A DNA stretch of 27,509 nt. It comes from Elysia marginata (lineage: Eukaryota > Mollusca > Gastropoda > Plakobranchidae). The stretch is from the NCBI GenBank assembly GCA_019649035.1, contig BMAT01011409.1, positions 201,229-228,737 of the forward strand, in the 5' to 3' direction. A program made the translations under genes and the position numbers. This document shows, in pieces, positions 1-10,973 of this stretch; position 1 is the first letter of the stretch, and the number at the start of each line of letters is the position of its first letter. Under the pieces are notes generated by a model. The model ran no database searches, had not been told where the DNA came from, and saw only the letters and a program-made list of their open reading frames with translations.

Positions 1-26
1 GAGAGAGAGAGAGAGAGAGAGAGAGG
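1..26. repeat. (GA)n microsatellite, cut by window edge
   Basis: Thirteen GA units run from the first base and then decay into a GA/GACA-rich purine stretch to about position 50. The tract is probably longer to the left of the window. No coding meaning is seen. Confidence 0.95.
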
Positions 27-336
27 AACAGATAGAGTCAGACAGAGAGACTTGAAGATCTAAAAAAGGAATACACTTTCCTCAGGGTGTTACGTTGAGG
101 CCACTCCTGGCTAATCTTATAATGCGCTGCGTACAAAGATACAATTTTTCCAAAAAAATTGTAATTGACTGGGTTTAGCCTGGTCTAAAAATGAAGTCAG
201 ATTACCCTGCTGAATCGTGATTTTAATTTTTATCCTATTTAAAACGGTCTGAGAAACTCAGACACACCTGTACAAACACACACACGCACCGACACGGAGA
301 GATAGTTGACAACAAGATAACACTGTCTCCACTTTG
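27..336. other. AT-rich non-coding stretch
   Basis: I see nothing recognisable here apart from a short CA/CG-flavoured run near 274-300. A 61-codon open frame on the minus strand (258-443) is short and resembles no family I know. Confidence 0.5.
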
Positions 337-1008
337 ATGAGTATGAATTGGATTTCTAAAATAAAAAAAAAATCAACCTCGTGTATCACTTGGCCAAATT
401 TAATTTCTAAAACCCGGTATAACATCATCAACAATAGAGTCAAAGAAAGTTACCACTTTCGTTTTATATGGCAAATATCAATTCCTCAAATAGTCTTTAA
501 ACACGATATTGATAAACAACTTTTGATAACCAAAACAAAATTTCCTTTTACAATGAAATATCAATCAGATAAAGAAAAAGAAAAGGGAAGAGGGAGAGAT
601 AAACAGACAGAATGGGAGAGAGATATGAAACTTAATATCTACATTTTCTGCAATGTGCGTTACCGATTCTTTATTATCTATGACAGGTATATGATCCATG
701 TTTTTGTATACCCGATCCAACCTTTTACCTTTTTCAGAGAAAACGAGAAAATAATTTCTAGCTTAAAAAATCACGAGAGAAACCATAAAATCTTTATTTC
801 TTCTCAGTTTTTACCTGGCATTGCCAAAAAAGACAAATTTGAAAAAGAAAATTTTGCCGCGTGGGAAAAACCTGAAAAAAAATCAGAATTTGACACATTT
901 TATGACACTACACAAAATCTAATTGTGGGGACCGAAATTTTCTATTGTCTAAGGTATTTTTGCTTCAAAGCTGGACATGAATTAAACCTCTTCATTTCAA
1001 AAGAGTGA
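337..1008 (+). other. Unassigned 223-codon open frame
   Basis: An uninterrupted frame runs from the first ATG at 337 to a TGA at 1006-1008. The predicted protein is basic and rich in Lys, Phe, Ile and Asn. It has a charged Lys/Glu/Arg-rich segment around residues 78-96 and no signal peptide, transmembrane helix, cysteine pattern or motif that I recognise. The DNA is A-rich on this strand, which lowers the frequency of TAA, TAG and TGA, but the length is still unusual for sequence this AT-rich. No good splice sites, promoter or polyadenylation context stand out. It could be a chance frame, a decayed transposon ORF or a lineage-specific gene. I do not assign a function, and chance is the most likely reading. 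Confidence 0.15.
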
Positions 1009-1599
1009 AGCAAAAAAAAAAGCGACACTTAGTTTCTAATAGAAATTTCTTTCATACACAATGAATGGAATAGAACAGCTAGTTTCTGAACAATAGCTTA
1101 ATGATTTGGATCTCCGAACGACACCTATCAAGACGAATCGATCAATATTCCTAGATTTCCATACATTCTTTTTTTCCTAGACTTACAGCACCTTGTACAA
1201 TAAATGCCCATGCAAGCTTTGTGCAACTTCTTAAATTTTTCTACATGTCTTGTCATTCGCAGATTTTGCACATTTTGCACAAGTGCTTAATGAAATATAG
1301 TTTTTGTTATATTACTTATATCTTTTGGGTAATCTGGCCTTTGCACCTAAAGATGACTCTAAGAATAAGTATAAGAATTTTTTTTGCACGCTGTGGGGAA
1401 ACATAAGATAATTTTAATATTCTATTGCATGTATACCAAGCTTCCAAATTGCCCCTTACACGATAACATGACGAACTTATAGACCTTTCATAAAGATTTA
1501 TCCTTCGAGCAGAAAAAAACGGCATGAACCCAAATTCAGCAGCCAATTTGCAATTTTCTCAACGGTTATTTCTTTAGCCCTAGTACCAGCAGTAAGGTC
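1009..1599. other. AT-rich non-coding stretch
   Basis: Nothing recognisable. Two short open frames (1221-1406 plus, 1316-1546 minus) overlap antiparallel and look like chance. There are A-rich runs near 1012-1022 and T-rich runs near 1169-1178. Confidence 0.5.
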
Positions 1600-2110
1600 T
1601 TTGGCCTTCTATGACCATCTTCGCATGACGCCTTAAGTCGGGATTCTCTCGCACGGCTTAACTGATGTATGCCCACCACGACCAAACCAGCGTGATACAA
1701 TTACTTTGATGGAATGTCCAGTCAACTCGATCGCGATCATGATCTCATCTCGGCACGACAAAAGCACAACAAGCAGAAATGTATGATGTGACGCACTCTG
1801 CTCTTATACGTTGGCTGTTGAAAGCAGCATCAGTTCTGTTTGGTTGATTGTGTCAGTACTTTCTACTCTCTATATTCACTGACGGACAGATCGCCACACT
1901 CACACACGTCTTAGAATTGGCGTCGCTATCACACAGTAGTATAGACCCGATAAATAAGGACGCAGACAATAGAAACCTCTCGTGCTCGATACGTTTTACG
2001 TGGATGGAACCAAAGGGCGATAATTGAAACTGAACTATTGAGAACAGAAAGAGGAAGCTACTCAGCCATCGGTATCTGTAAATACGGCTGCCCGGTTAGA
2101 AACCGGTGAA
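1600..2110. other. CpG-rich block in AT-rich surroundings
   Basis: By eye this ~500-bp block holds about three dozen CpG dinucleotides, for example in tcgatcgcgatcatg near 1728-1742 and near 1912-1930. Neighbouring DNA has far fewer. It ends next to a perfect 6-bp hairpin (ccggtt/aaccgg, 2092-2106), a G-rich run and a CT/CTAT microsatellite. It has no long open frame. Possible readings are a decayed long terminal repeat or other mobile-element fragment, or an unmethylated regulatory region. I could not find paired LTRs, a primer-binding site or a target duplication, so the identity is open. Confidence 0.35.
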
Positions 2111-2179
2111 AAGCTTGGGGAGCAAGGGGGAGGGGGGTATCTCTTTCATGGCAAGATAGACTGATTTATGGACTCAAAT

Positions 2180-2180
<1 letters not shown>

Positions 2181-2238
<58 letters not shown>

Positions 2239-2262
2239 CTCTCCCCCTTCTCTCTCTATCTC
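2181..2262. repeat. (CT)n / (CTAT)n compound microsatellite
   Basis: A (CT) run at 2181-2198 passes into about ten CTAT units to about 2238, then into interrupted CT-rich sequence with a C5 run. Sequence to about 2270 remains pyrimidine-rich. Confidence 0.97.
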
Positions 2263-4671
2263 ATCTAACCCGGCATGAAGTTCACTTAGCTTTTAGCTTC
2301 ACTTGTTTCTCGCCACATTTTTATATAGTTTATGTCAAAGACAACCCAATTCATCAATACGCTAATAAAAAAGTAACATTTTGTGCAGGAATGCCATACA
2401 AGTCTTATTGTACAAAGCTGTTATTTAGAACATTAGCGTTGTACATTTTAGGTATTACTTTATGGGGATGATTTTGCGTTAAATGTGATTTGAAATGAAA
2501 TTCGATAATTATTCGTCGCCACAAAATTTCAAAAGTATGGTCATATTAAATTTTATTCGTCATTGCAGCTCGCTTATACGTAAAACTAAGGACTTGTTGA
2601 ACAATCATTGTAAAGCACTTTTACCAATTTTGTGTATGTTTATATTTTCACTATTGCTTTTATCCATTACATATATAAGGGACTCAATAAGCGCCACCAC
2701 CAACCCCGTTTTCACACCCCCTCGACCTCAGCTTTCTTTTAAAAAGCTATACAATTATCAAAACTATTTTTTTTTTCTTCGAAATAGCGGTTACATTATT
2801 GTGAAACGATTTCATTTTACATCGAAATGTTGTGTCCAAGTTTTTCTTATTAAAAGAAAAGGACAAAGACATTTTTGTTAGTTTTTAAAAAAAAATTAAT
2901 AAATACATTGCCCAGGACATACAACAGAAAACGGTAAAATAAAAAAAAGTAAAGCAATGCACAATACTAGAGGGGAGCGCAAGTTATCGACCTCCTGGCA
3001 TCCTTTTCAACAGAATTGAAATGTCAAAGCTTGTGAGGAAACTGCCCATAAAAAATACCAGCCTTGGGATTGAGAAATGATCATAAAATATCTTGGTTCG
3101 AGTTTCTTTTTAATCGGATTCACAAAGCTCTAGAAATATGTCGTAACATTCCCAGATTCAAACTAGAGTTAAGTTAAATCTTGCACAAAGAGTTTAACGT
3201 TTGTTTTTTTCGCTTTTTATCTAAAATTTTTTTGTGTCTTCGAACTCTGCAGTATAAAACTTATTATTTGATGTTAGGGCATGGAATGCGTTAAGGGAAA
3301 AAAAGAAAACCAAACAACAACAAAAATGGGCAGGATGATAAAATTAGTAACACTAAAGACTAATACATTTTCAGTGTTCTAAATCAAGGGACACATAAGA
3401 ATTCTTAAATTAGGATTCCTAAACCTCGTAGTGCTGATGCAAGGCCCTTTGCTAAGCCAACCGCTTAAATCAAATGGAAATTGTACAAGATCCCATTTTG
3501 CATTCGATGCAATGCGTGTTCCAAGGCGGATTTTGTTGTTTTAAATTAAATATATTATTAAAGCTGGGCGAAATTCTAGAATACAAAGGGAGAAAAAAGA
3601 GCTTAAAAGGGTTATGAAGACTGATGAAATTAAGTTATGCTCTCGTCTGAAAGAAATTGAATTATAAGCCTGAAAAAAAATGAATGTATTGTGCTAGACA
3701 ATTGTAAATTTAGAGAATTTTTTTTTATCTAAAAATGTGACATTTTCAAGTGATATTCACAAGATTCGGATCGAATTTCCAAAATGATCACTTTAAGTTC
3801 AGTTCAGACTGAACTTTAATTAACCCTCTCCCCCTATTTTAATTAGCATCCATTCTTTAACATCCCGTTTACCATTTAGTTTCCCTCAAAATGCACTAAT
3901 TAAGTCTCTTCCTTTAAAACCTGGTATTTAAAACAATACACCTGGTGTAGCACAGACATACAATTTAATTTGATATACCGATTAAACACTAGATCTAGTA
4001 GCAGTTTTTGTTATGATCCTACACGCTCGCCGCTAAGTATCGTTTGAAGCCAATCATGAAACCACAAATCAAGAATCAATTGGAGTAATACAACTGTGAT
4101 GCGATACCGCTTTTGACAGTAAAACATTATTTTATGTCCAGTTTATGCTATTGTAAAACTTTCGTTTTTTGCAATTGTAAAACGTTGAATCTACGTCTAA
4201 ACCATCGCGTCCTATAATTAGAGGCCATATCATCCAGATATTAACAACAAAATTTTGTGAAAGTTTCACAGAGACCTATCGTATTTGCCCTTTGAAGTTG
4301 GTTCGAATAAAATACAAACCGGAAGATACTCTGTGAGTTGAAGGCCGGCCCTTGACACGCCAGCGTTAAGTATAGGGGAATATATTTCGATGGTTTGGCC
4401 CTCTGGTCTAGGATAATGCATGTGCGTGTTTAGTGAGGGGTTTAATTGTTAACAAATGTATTAATAATGAGAAATGGAAAATATTTTGGTAATAAAATCA
4501 TATTGCCCTGAGTCGCAGTGACAGGCACCAGTTCCCTACCGCACAACTAAGCTTTGCGAATTTTTAACGCGGGCAATGTTACACCACCAGGAAAGTTTCA
4601 CCTCAACATAGCCATTCTCTCACTTGCGACAGTGCAGCTCTCAGCGTTTCAGATAGAGTTACTTCCCCTAG
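2263..4671. other. Non-coding AT-rich DNA, no gene recognised
   Basis: I see no protein family, RNA gene or clear mobile element in this 2.4 kb. A 128-codon frame at 2495-2881 (+) contains one hydrophobic stretch (PILCMFIFSLLLLSITYI) but is T-rich and surrounded by stops. Nothing about it looks conserved. A palindromic ctagatctag occurs at 3989-3998. AATAAA-type hexamers occur but are expected in DNA this AT-rich. Confidence 0.5.
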
Positions 4672-4866
4672 TCCTTTCTGGATTTGGCACATTCATCAAG
4701 TTTGAAACATCCGGGGCCCACTGATTTTTCACGCCTTCTCGAGGAGAGCCCACCATTCATCAGTTTAATCGAATCAGTTTCAACACCCGGTTTCAATTTA
4801 GTGCAGCTCAGAGAAGGCAGAGGTCATGAAAACGAAAACAAACCAAGCAGCAGTGCGAAGAATTGA
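4672..4866 (+). other. Weak candidate terminal exon
   Basis: A pyrimidine-rich run ending in an AG (ttacttcccctag, 4659-4671) precedes a 64-codon open frame that ends in TGA at 4864-4866. The predicted peptide is balanced in composition (Ser, Pro, Leu, Glu; for example FSRLLEESPPFISLIESV) and is less AT-driven than the other short frames here. AATAAA-like hexamers follow near 5157. I recognise no family. No matching donor or upstream exon was identified, so this could be an ordinary chance frame next to an acceptor-like sequence. Confidence 0.15.
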
Positions 4867-5053
4867 ACTTGAAGAGAAGAAAAGAAGAAATGAAAGAATA
4901 ACAATTAAAAATTCTCTACTTCTTCAAAGCTGAGCAATGGCATTTTATATCAGCTTCCAATATTTCTCTTCATTGTGCAATCATACTTTACTAGGACAAT
5001 ATTGTAACGAAATATAATTTGTTAAACATTGTCCATAGTTATTCTGAAAACCT

Positions 5054-5091
5054 TTGCTGCCTATCAATGTAAGAAAATTTATAGGCAGCAA
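5054..5091. repeat. 11-bp perfect inverted repeat
   Basis: ttgctgcctat (5054-5064) is perfectly complementary to ataggcagcaa (5081-5091), with a 16-nt spacer. It could fold as a hairpin. No flanking direct repeat marks it as a mobile element, and no run of T follows it. Confidence 0.85.
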
Positions 5092-6395
5092 TGTTTGTTA
5101 AAACTGATGTTAAAACTCGGAACGCATGTTTGTTAAAGCTCAAAGCGCAATGCATTCAATAAACTCGAAACTTATAAGTTACAAAAAAATGAGGTCGTTA
5201 CATAGATCTAGACACACACGTACGGAAATGTTTCAATAAAAGATGAAAAATCTAAGCAAACTTGAAATAAAACCAGATATTAATCTGAAACCCAAATTCA
5301 TTTTTAAAATCGTCCAACTCTTTGCTAATTTTACTGTGGGGGAAAAGATCAAAATTTTAAATTATTTAAAAAAACAGAAACAAAAAACCTACAAAAATTC
5401 TGTTTTCAAATGTCTTGAACGTCGGTCTAGTTTAGGTGAAAGCACATAAAATTATATGTAGTCATATAATTAATTTTTTTCATTAATGCAAACTCGGGTA
5501 CTGAAATCGGCAAAAGTTACAGATACAGTCTAAGCAGGACTTAAAATTAAGTTCAGGCCTAATCTCTTTTTTTAAAAGCAATTCTGTGCAAACAGTCAGT
5601 TCTCTTGAGTCCAAGAGGAGCTTTGGTCCGCTCTTATTGTGTGTTTTTAACTTGCTAAATCATGGGCAGAAAAAAACTTGTAGGCTAAAAATTCGTAAAT
5701 TGGGCATCCCAGAAAACCGATGAGGAATATACAGTAGGTTTTCATTGTTTTTTTTTAAATATGATCATTGATGCAAATTACAAAAACAACTTATGTCAAC
5801 ATGTCATTGCATTTCTCTTACCTAATCTTAAAAAAGCAACCTGGCGTGGCATATTAACTCAATGTTTCTAACAAAAATCTACCTATTTGTACGGAGTTGT
5901 ATATCAAAGGTGGCTTGAAGGCGTTTTTTTTCTTCTAATGTTGCGTAAAATGTTTTTTCCTATTGAGGCACACAGAGAAATGCACAATCTGCAAGAAGGA
6001 ATGCGGATGAGATCGTGTTTCCCAAGGTTTGACGTAGATTTAGATCTGAACCAAGTTAAAGTCGTTTAAAGTTCATACTAAAATTGTGAATTTAATTCAA
6101 TTTATTGGGGTGTTTTTTGCGTAAAATGTCATTGAAATATTGAAATAAAGAATGCACACTTTTTATGTTCTATTTGTCTTGCTACTGGTATTTTTTCCCA
6201 CAAGCTCTTGATTGGTTTAACATTTCGAAAGCTTTCGAAAGATTCTTCTATAAAATTACTTCATTCTTGATTATGAACCTCAGTAAACAAGTTTTTTTCG
6301 AATGAGACAGGCATAGCCTAGGCCCTAAGGCTAAAACAGAAGAAAACATGACACGCAGAACCTAAAATGGAAGAAAAATGGTGTCCGAAACCAAA
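5092..6395. other. Non-coding AT-rich DNA, no gene recognised
   Basis: Short frames at 5243-5449 and 5887-6069 (+) are Lys/Asn/Phe-rich or start without good context, and match nothing known to me. A tagatctaga palindrome lies at 5203-5212. No repeats of note otherwise. Confidence 0.5.
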
Positions 6396-6541
6396 GCTAG
6401 ATCTAGGTCTAACACAGACTCTATATCAAGGTACCGGTATCTTTCACATCTAGCTTTAAATCTAGATCATTGTATTGAAAGTGAATTCTAGATGTAAGTC
6501 AAAATCTTTAGAATCTTAATCTAGATTTTAGACTTGGATCT
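6396..6541. repeat. Cluster of TCTAGA/AGATCT palindromic motifs
   Basis: Within ~145 bp there are about six variants of one short palindromic theme: ctagatctagg at 6397-6407, catctagct near 6447, aatctagatc at 6459-6468, ttctagatg near 6486, aatctagatt at 6518-6527, and ggatct at 6536-6541. Spacing is irregular, so this is not a simple tandem array. The same theme recurs elsewhere in the window (3989, 5203, 7545, 12187, 12417, 24236). Confidence 0.6.
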
Positions 6542-7780
6542 AACCCAAATTCTACAAAATTTAACAATCGAAGCGGCCGAAACTTTTTTGTTTACATGTG
6601 TTTATCTGTTTAGCATCTTGAAAAATGATAAGTGTTACTGTGTGAAATTTGACGCCTTTAAAAAATCAATGCCATAGATTGAAAGGGAGAGAGGAAAATT
6701 GAGAAAGATGGCGACTGGTAATCCAGTTGTGAAAACATGTTTCTTTTTTAATGCTTCCATTAAATATGTATGCAATGTAAGCCTAGACAGAATATTATTT
6801 GCTGGTTTTTAAGCCTTAAAAACTTAACTTCTAGGGCAATGTGTAAATCGCAAAATTCATATAGTTTTATACTCGTAGATAATTCACACAATTACGATTT
6901 CTGAGTTGTTGTACACCAAACCATTATTTATATATGTAGATTCGTGGTCCGGCATAACGCTTCCATTTCATCAAATGGTGTCAACTCAAAAGTGCCTATT
7001 GATTAAAATTGAAATAAAAATGTAATATTACTCGATTTAATTAATGAAAGCTAATATAATTTTTAAAATTCCAAAATTTGTTACGGTATTCATCTGGAGT
7101 TCATATCGTTCGTGCACTCATTGTAAAATGTAATGATATTTTAAAACCCTGAGATTCGCGAAATTAAAATTATTAAGGGACAAAATTTGTACACTTTCAT
7201 GATTAAAATCTCTCTTCAAATGATGATTGGTAACAGCTGGAACGAAATCCTATCAACTAGAGCGCCATTTTTTTTATCATACTGTCTTCAAAACACACAA
7301 GTTGAGGTCATTGCAATCCATATCACTTACATTAAAATAGAACTGTCTTTAAGCCTGCGGCATTTTCTTAAAAACCACATCTTGTTTTATGCCATTTCAT
7401 ACTAACAGGAATACCGCGACATATTAACTATGTGCTGCTTCTATTCAATTTCCAAGTAGTTGAAATCTCACCATTAGAATGCTCTGAATAGCCCACCCTT
7501 GATGCGTACATAATTATTTTCAATCCCAATCACTTGGAACTATCTGGATCTAGATCCATTAATCATTTCTATCAGATTGCACCGGGTGCCCTAGACAAAC
7601 AGAGAGGGTCCCTGCACGGAGATTCATCAAAGCTCCACTAGTTACAGTACTGTAACCAAGCAGAACTTTCCTTGCCATTTCGTAAACCTATAGAGCCTTT
7701 TATTATGGCGGTATCTTAGATAAACATTAGCGGGAATTTATTCTTAATGAGTACATCGTTGATTTTAAGTCTTAAGTTCT
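6542..7780. other. Non-coding AT-rich DNA, no gene recognised
   Basis: Nothing identifiable. A 12-bp palindrome, ggatctagatcc, lies at 7545-7556. The 72-codon frame at 7187-7405 (+) is AT-driven and has no recognisable domain. Confidence 0.5.
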
Positions 7781-7822
7781 CTGCACCTCTCTTGCTCTTT
7801 CTTTCCCCCTTTTCTCTCTGCA

Positions 7823-7853
<31 letters not shown>

Positions 7854-7887
7854 GCATCTATATCTCTTTCTCTGTTTCTGTGACTAT
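7781..7887. repeat. Pyrimidine tract with (TC)n core
   Basis: A CT-rich tract has an almost pure TC core at about 7828-7850. It produces an artefactual Leu/Ser open frame (7747-7986), which should not be read as a gene. Confidence 0.9.
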
Positions 7888-9666
7888 ATCTCATTTATTC
7901 ATTTTACAGGTTTCTTTCCGCTAATCAATCTATTATTTTTTTTTACTCTTTTTATTTTACTTCCTCGATATTCTCGACTAATTTGAGGTTTATCTTAAAA
8001 CCGCGACCTTTCTTTCAATCGTTTCATCAATCTATTTTCTTCGTCTGCCACTTAAGAGTTGCTAGTTCTTGCGTTTATTTATCAACGTCTGTCATTGTTT
8101 TCATCCCTATATATTATTTTGGATGTTGATCTTTTTTTATTTTTTTAAGACGTACCCAGTCTTGGCCTATATCGTTTAACTAACACTCAATTTATTATTA
8201 ATATTTGAAAAGTCCTTTTAAATTTAAAATAGTATACCTTGTTTACGTCACTACACTCTTGAAAACAAAAAGGTCAGTTAGCTGAATAATTATTTCTTTA
8301 TTCAGCTTCAAACATTGATTCATCCTTTCCTGTATTTCTGCAAGTCCGTATAAAATATCAATCATTTTTTAAACTAAGTTGGAAGATGTTATTATTATCA
8401 GACTTTTGAAAAATATCAACCACTTAGCAGCAAAGCCGCGAGTTGTCAAAACCAGCCAGGTTCGTGTGCCATTGATTTTCCTGTAAAACGAAAAAAGAGC
8501 GGCTATTTTCTCAGGAGGTCGGAAACTGGGTATAACAAAGTTTAAAAAAAATATTTAAATAAGAGGTATTTATTCTCGTTTTTTTTCATGATTCTCAACG
8601 ATAAAAGTAGGCATCTGTGATAAAAAAAGAAATACCAATAAGAACAGAAATAAAAGGTAAGTCAACTAATAAATATTCAGTCTGTTAAATACAAACCGAC
8701 TTTATTTGCCTGGCGCATACATCAAGGCATAGACTCCGGGCTGCAGTTTAAGATTAATGAATTTCTATTTTGGACGATGCAATGACTTTTTAAGAAATAG
8801 AATTCACTGCGTTTTTTTCAACCAAAATGTGGAAAATTAAAACACATTGTGTGTTAGGTAAGGTGAAACTGATTAAAAAAATCAAATTTGAGACCCGACA
8901 GTATATGCTAGACTTAGGAAAATTTTTGAAACTTTATGTTTTCCTGATCGTTTTGGTGAAAAAAATACGGCAGTTAGAGGTATTTTTTATTTTCAAAATT
9001 ACCAAAGAAGTAACTAAATTGGAAATTTTTAACATTAATTTCAGAATTTCGCCATTTTAATGACTATAGTAAAGATAACTGAAAGAGGCAAATCTGAAAA
9101 AGAGAGCTGCGCTTGTTTTCTTTCTAAATTATAGCCTATCTGTAAACCTATCTAAAATAAATATCTGGCCGCAATAAAAAATGTTCACTGTTTTAGTTTT
9201 ATGAAAGTATATTTTTCAAACCCCATGTCGATTTTTTCTAGGTGACTTTAAAGATAATTGGGGGACGTAAAAAACTAAACCTGCATGATGCCACTAAAGT
9301 CACTCGTACTTTGTAATGGTAAAACGGAAAAAAAAATTGAACAGCAGGGGTACGTTGTGCCGCTCTAAGTATTTCTTAAAATGACTATCTTGCTTAGTAT
9401 CACGTCTACAGTGTAGAAGAAAGAAGGTTAAGGATTATATTGATTTCAAGTAGTTTCTAACGAAATATGACACTGGGTTCTAAAAAAATAATTTCTTCAC
9501 TTGTCTGAAACATGTGTGATGAAAAGACCTCTTTACTTTGCAATACTCGAGTCTTACGTGACAGGTGAATGGTCTTGACGAGAATTTGAGACTTTTATTT
9601 GATTCAAAATTTAAAAAGGAGAAAGGATGGGTTTGGTTAAATTAGAATATCAATAAAGAAAGGCAA

Positions 9667-9668
<2 letters not shown>
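7888..9668. other. Non-coding AT-rich DNA, no gene recognised
   Basis: I see no conserved domain or RNA gene. A Lys/Ile/Phe-rich 77-codon frame at 8827-9060 (+) begins at an ATG but looks compositional. Long A and T runs are frequent. Confidence 0.5.
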
Positions 9669-9717
<49 letters not shown>

Positions 9718-9800
9718 GGGGGGGCGAGAGAGGGAGAGAGACAGACAGAGAGACAGGCAGAGACAGAGAGACAGGGAAATAGACAGACAGAGAAAGGAAA
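9669..9800. repeat. (GA)n and GACA-type purine microsatellite
   Basis: Nearly pure GA spans 9669-9716. A G8 run and a mixed GA/GACA tract follow, with weaker purine-rich sequence continuing to about 9900. The antisense reading gives a Leu/Ser-rich pseudo-ORF (9637-9981, minus). Confidence 0.96.
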
Positions 9801-10607
9801 AAGACTGAGTGTGATTGGCGATATAGTCTATGGAGAGAGAGTGGTGAAGGGGCTGAGGATGAGAGAGGGGTGAGATACAGAGAGAAGAGACCGAAAGGAG
9901 AAATGAGTTCAAGTAAATGACCGGAAGGCCATCCCTCCTTATTAGGCTAGTGGTAAGTGGTATTAGCGATTTCGCTTGCAATAACTATTGCTAAATGACT
10001 ACACAAAGAACAGTTCCTGGCACTCAATGGTTACTCAGGGTTGCTGTAGAAGTCGCATCTTTTGTCCGCGTTGGAAAGCATGCCCACACAACAGGACAAT
10101 GACCCCCCATCTCTTCGTAATGTTGGCCGACAAAGTGCGGCTAGTTATCAAGAGAGACTTACTAATCGACAGTGAAAGGCTGTTGGAATTGCCTCCTTTT
10201 CTTGACCAATTTGATTGAATTGGAGGAAGCAAGTTAATTATCGAGAACTCCAATGATGAAGTAAGAGGTAATACGTAGTGAATACATGTCCAAACAACGA
10301 ACGATTGTCTTCGTCAATGTTTAATGTCAAAATGGATATTCTGAATAAATACCTATAAAGTAATGCATGTGTTATTAAATGGTAGAAATGTAACATTGTA
10401 TAAACTATTGGAGCAAAGTAAAAATAAACACTACTGCATTAAACTGTAAACAAAAGATAAAATTACAGGAAATAGCAGATGCGACCATTAATTCTCTGAG
10501 TGGAGTTTTTTGTGCTTCCGACGTGTAATGGTTATCTCTGAAATAAATAAGATGGAAGTTTCTAAAAATGTTCCTAAAGGTAGGCCACGTGTATAGTAAG
10601 AAAGGTA
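9801..10607. other. Non-coding stretch with a two-strand open segment
   Basis: Between about 9988 and 10253 both strands stay open for ~72-76 codons, and base composition is more even than in the surroundings. Neither translation resembles a family I know, and no consensus splice pair frames it. The remainder shows nothing. Confidence 0.4.
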
Positions 10608-10703
10608 GAAAAATAGATAATTATATAGATAGGTAGGTAAGTGGGTAGATAGGTTGGTAGAAAGATAATATAAATAGATCATATATACATAGCTGGCTAG
10701 ATC
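10608..10703. repeat. Degenerate (GATA/GGTA)n microsatellite
   Basis: Imperfect tetranucleotide units of the tagataggtagg type are interspersed with AT-rich sequence. The reverse strand reads as a Tyr/Leu/Ser open frame, which is a repeat artefact. Confidence 0.75.
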
Positions 10704-10855
10704 AAAAGATTTAAAACTAAGTAAGTACTTTAATAAAAGTGCTGAACATTTTTTAATAAAATGGGGCATTATCTAATACTGAACCTAGAGTGCATCCCGG
10801 CGGGAGACGTATGAAACATAATATGGTAAGCCATAAATGTAAGTAAATTTTCAGT

Positions 10856-10973
10856 TAGAGATATATAGATGGATAGATAGGTATATAAATAGATAAGTAG
10901 GCAGTATATAAATAGGTAAATAGACATACAGATAGATAGATAGATAGATTGATAGATAAATAGGTAGATAAAC
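10856..10973. repeat. Degenerate (GATA)n microsatellite
   Basis: Imperfect GATA units include five nearly perfect copies around 10930-10950 and mixed TAGG/TAAA variants. This is probably the same class of repeat as the tract 160 bp upstream, with an unrelated-looking spacer between. Confidence 0.85.

Noticed and set aside
1610-1636. Translation YDHLRMTP, which briefly resembles the YDxRxRP segment encoded just upstream of the receptor exon
   Set aside because: The Arg and Pro spacing is wrong, a TAA follows immediately and there is no donor, so it is not the missing exon.
2495-2881. 128-codon plus-strand frame with one hydrophobic stretch
   Set aside because: T-rich composition explains the hydrophobicity, and no conserved motif or splice context is seen.
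9637-9981. 114-codon minus-strand frame with a serine/leucine tail
   Set aside because: Driven by the (GA)n tract; the remaining part is short and unrecognised.
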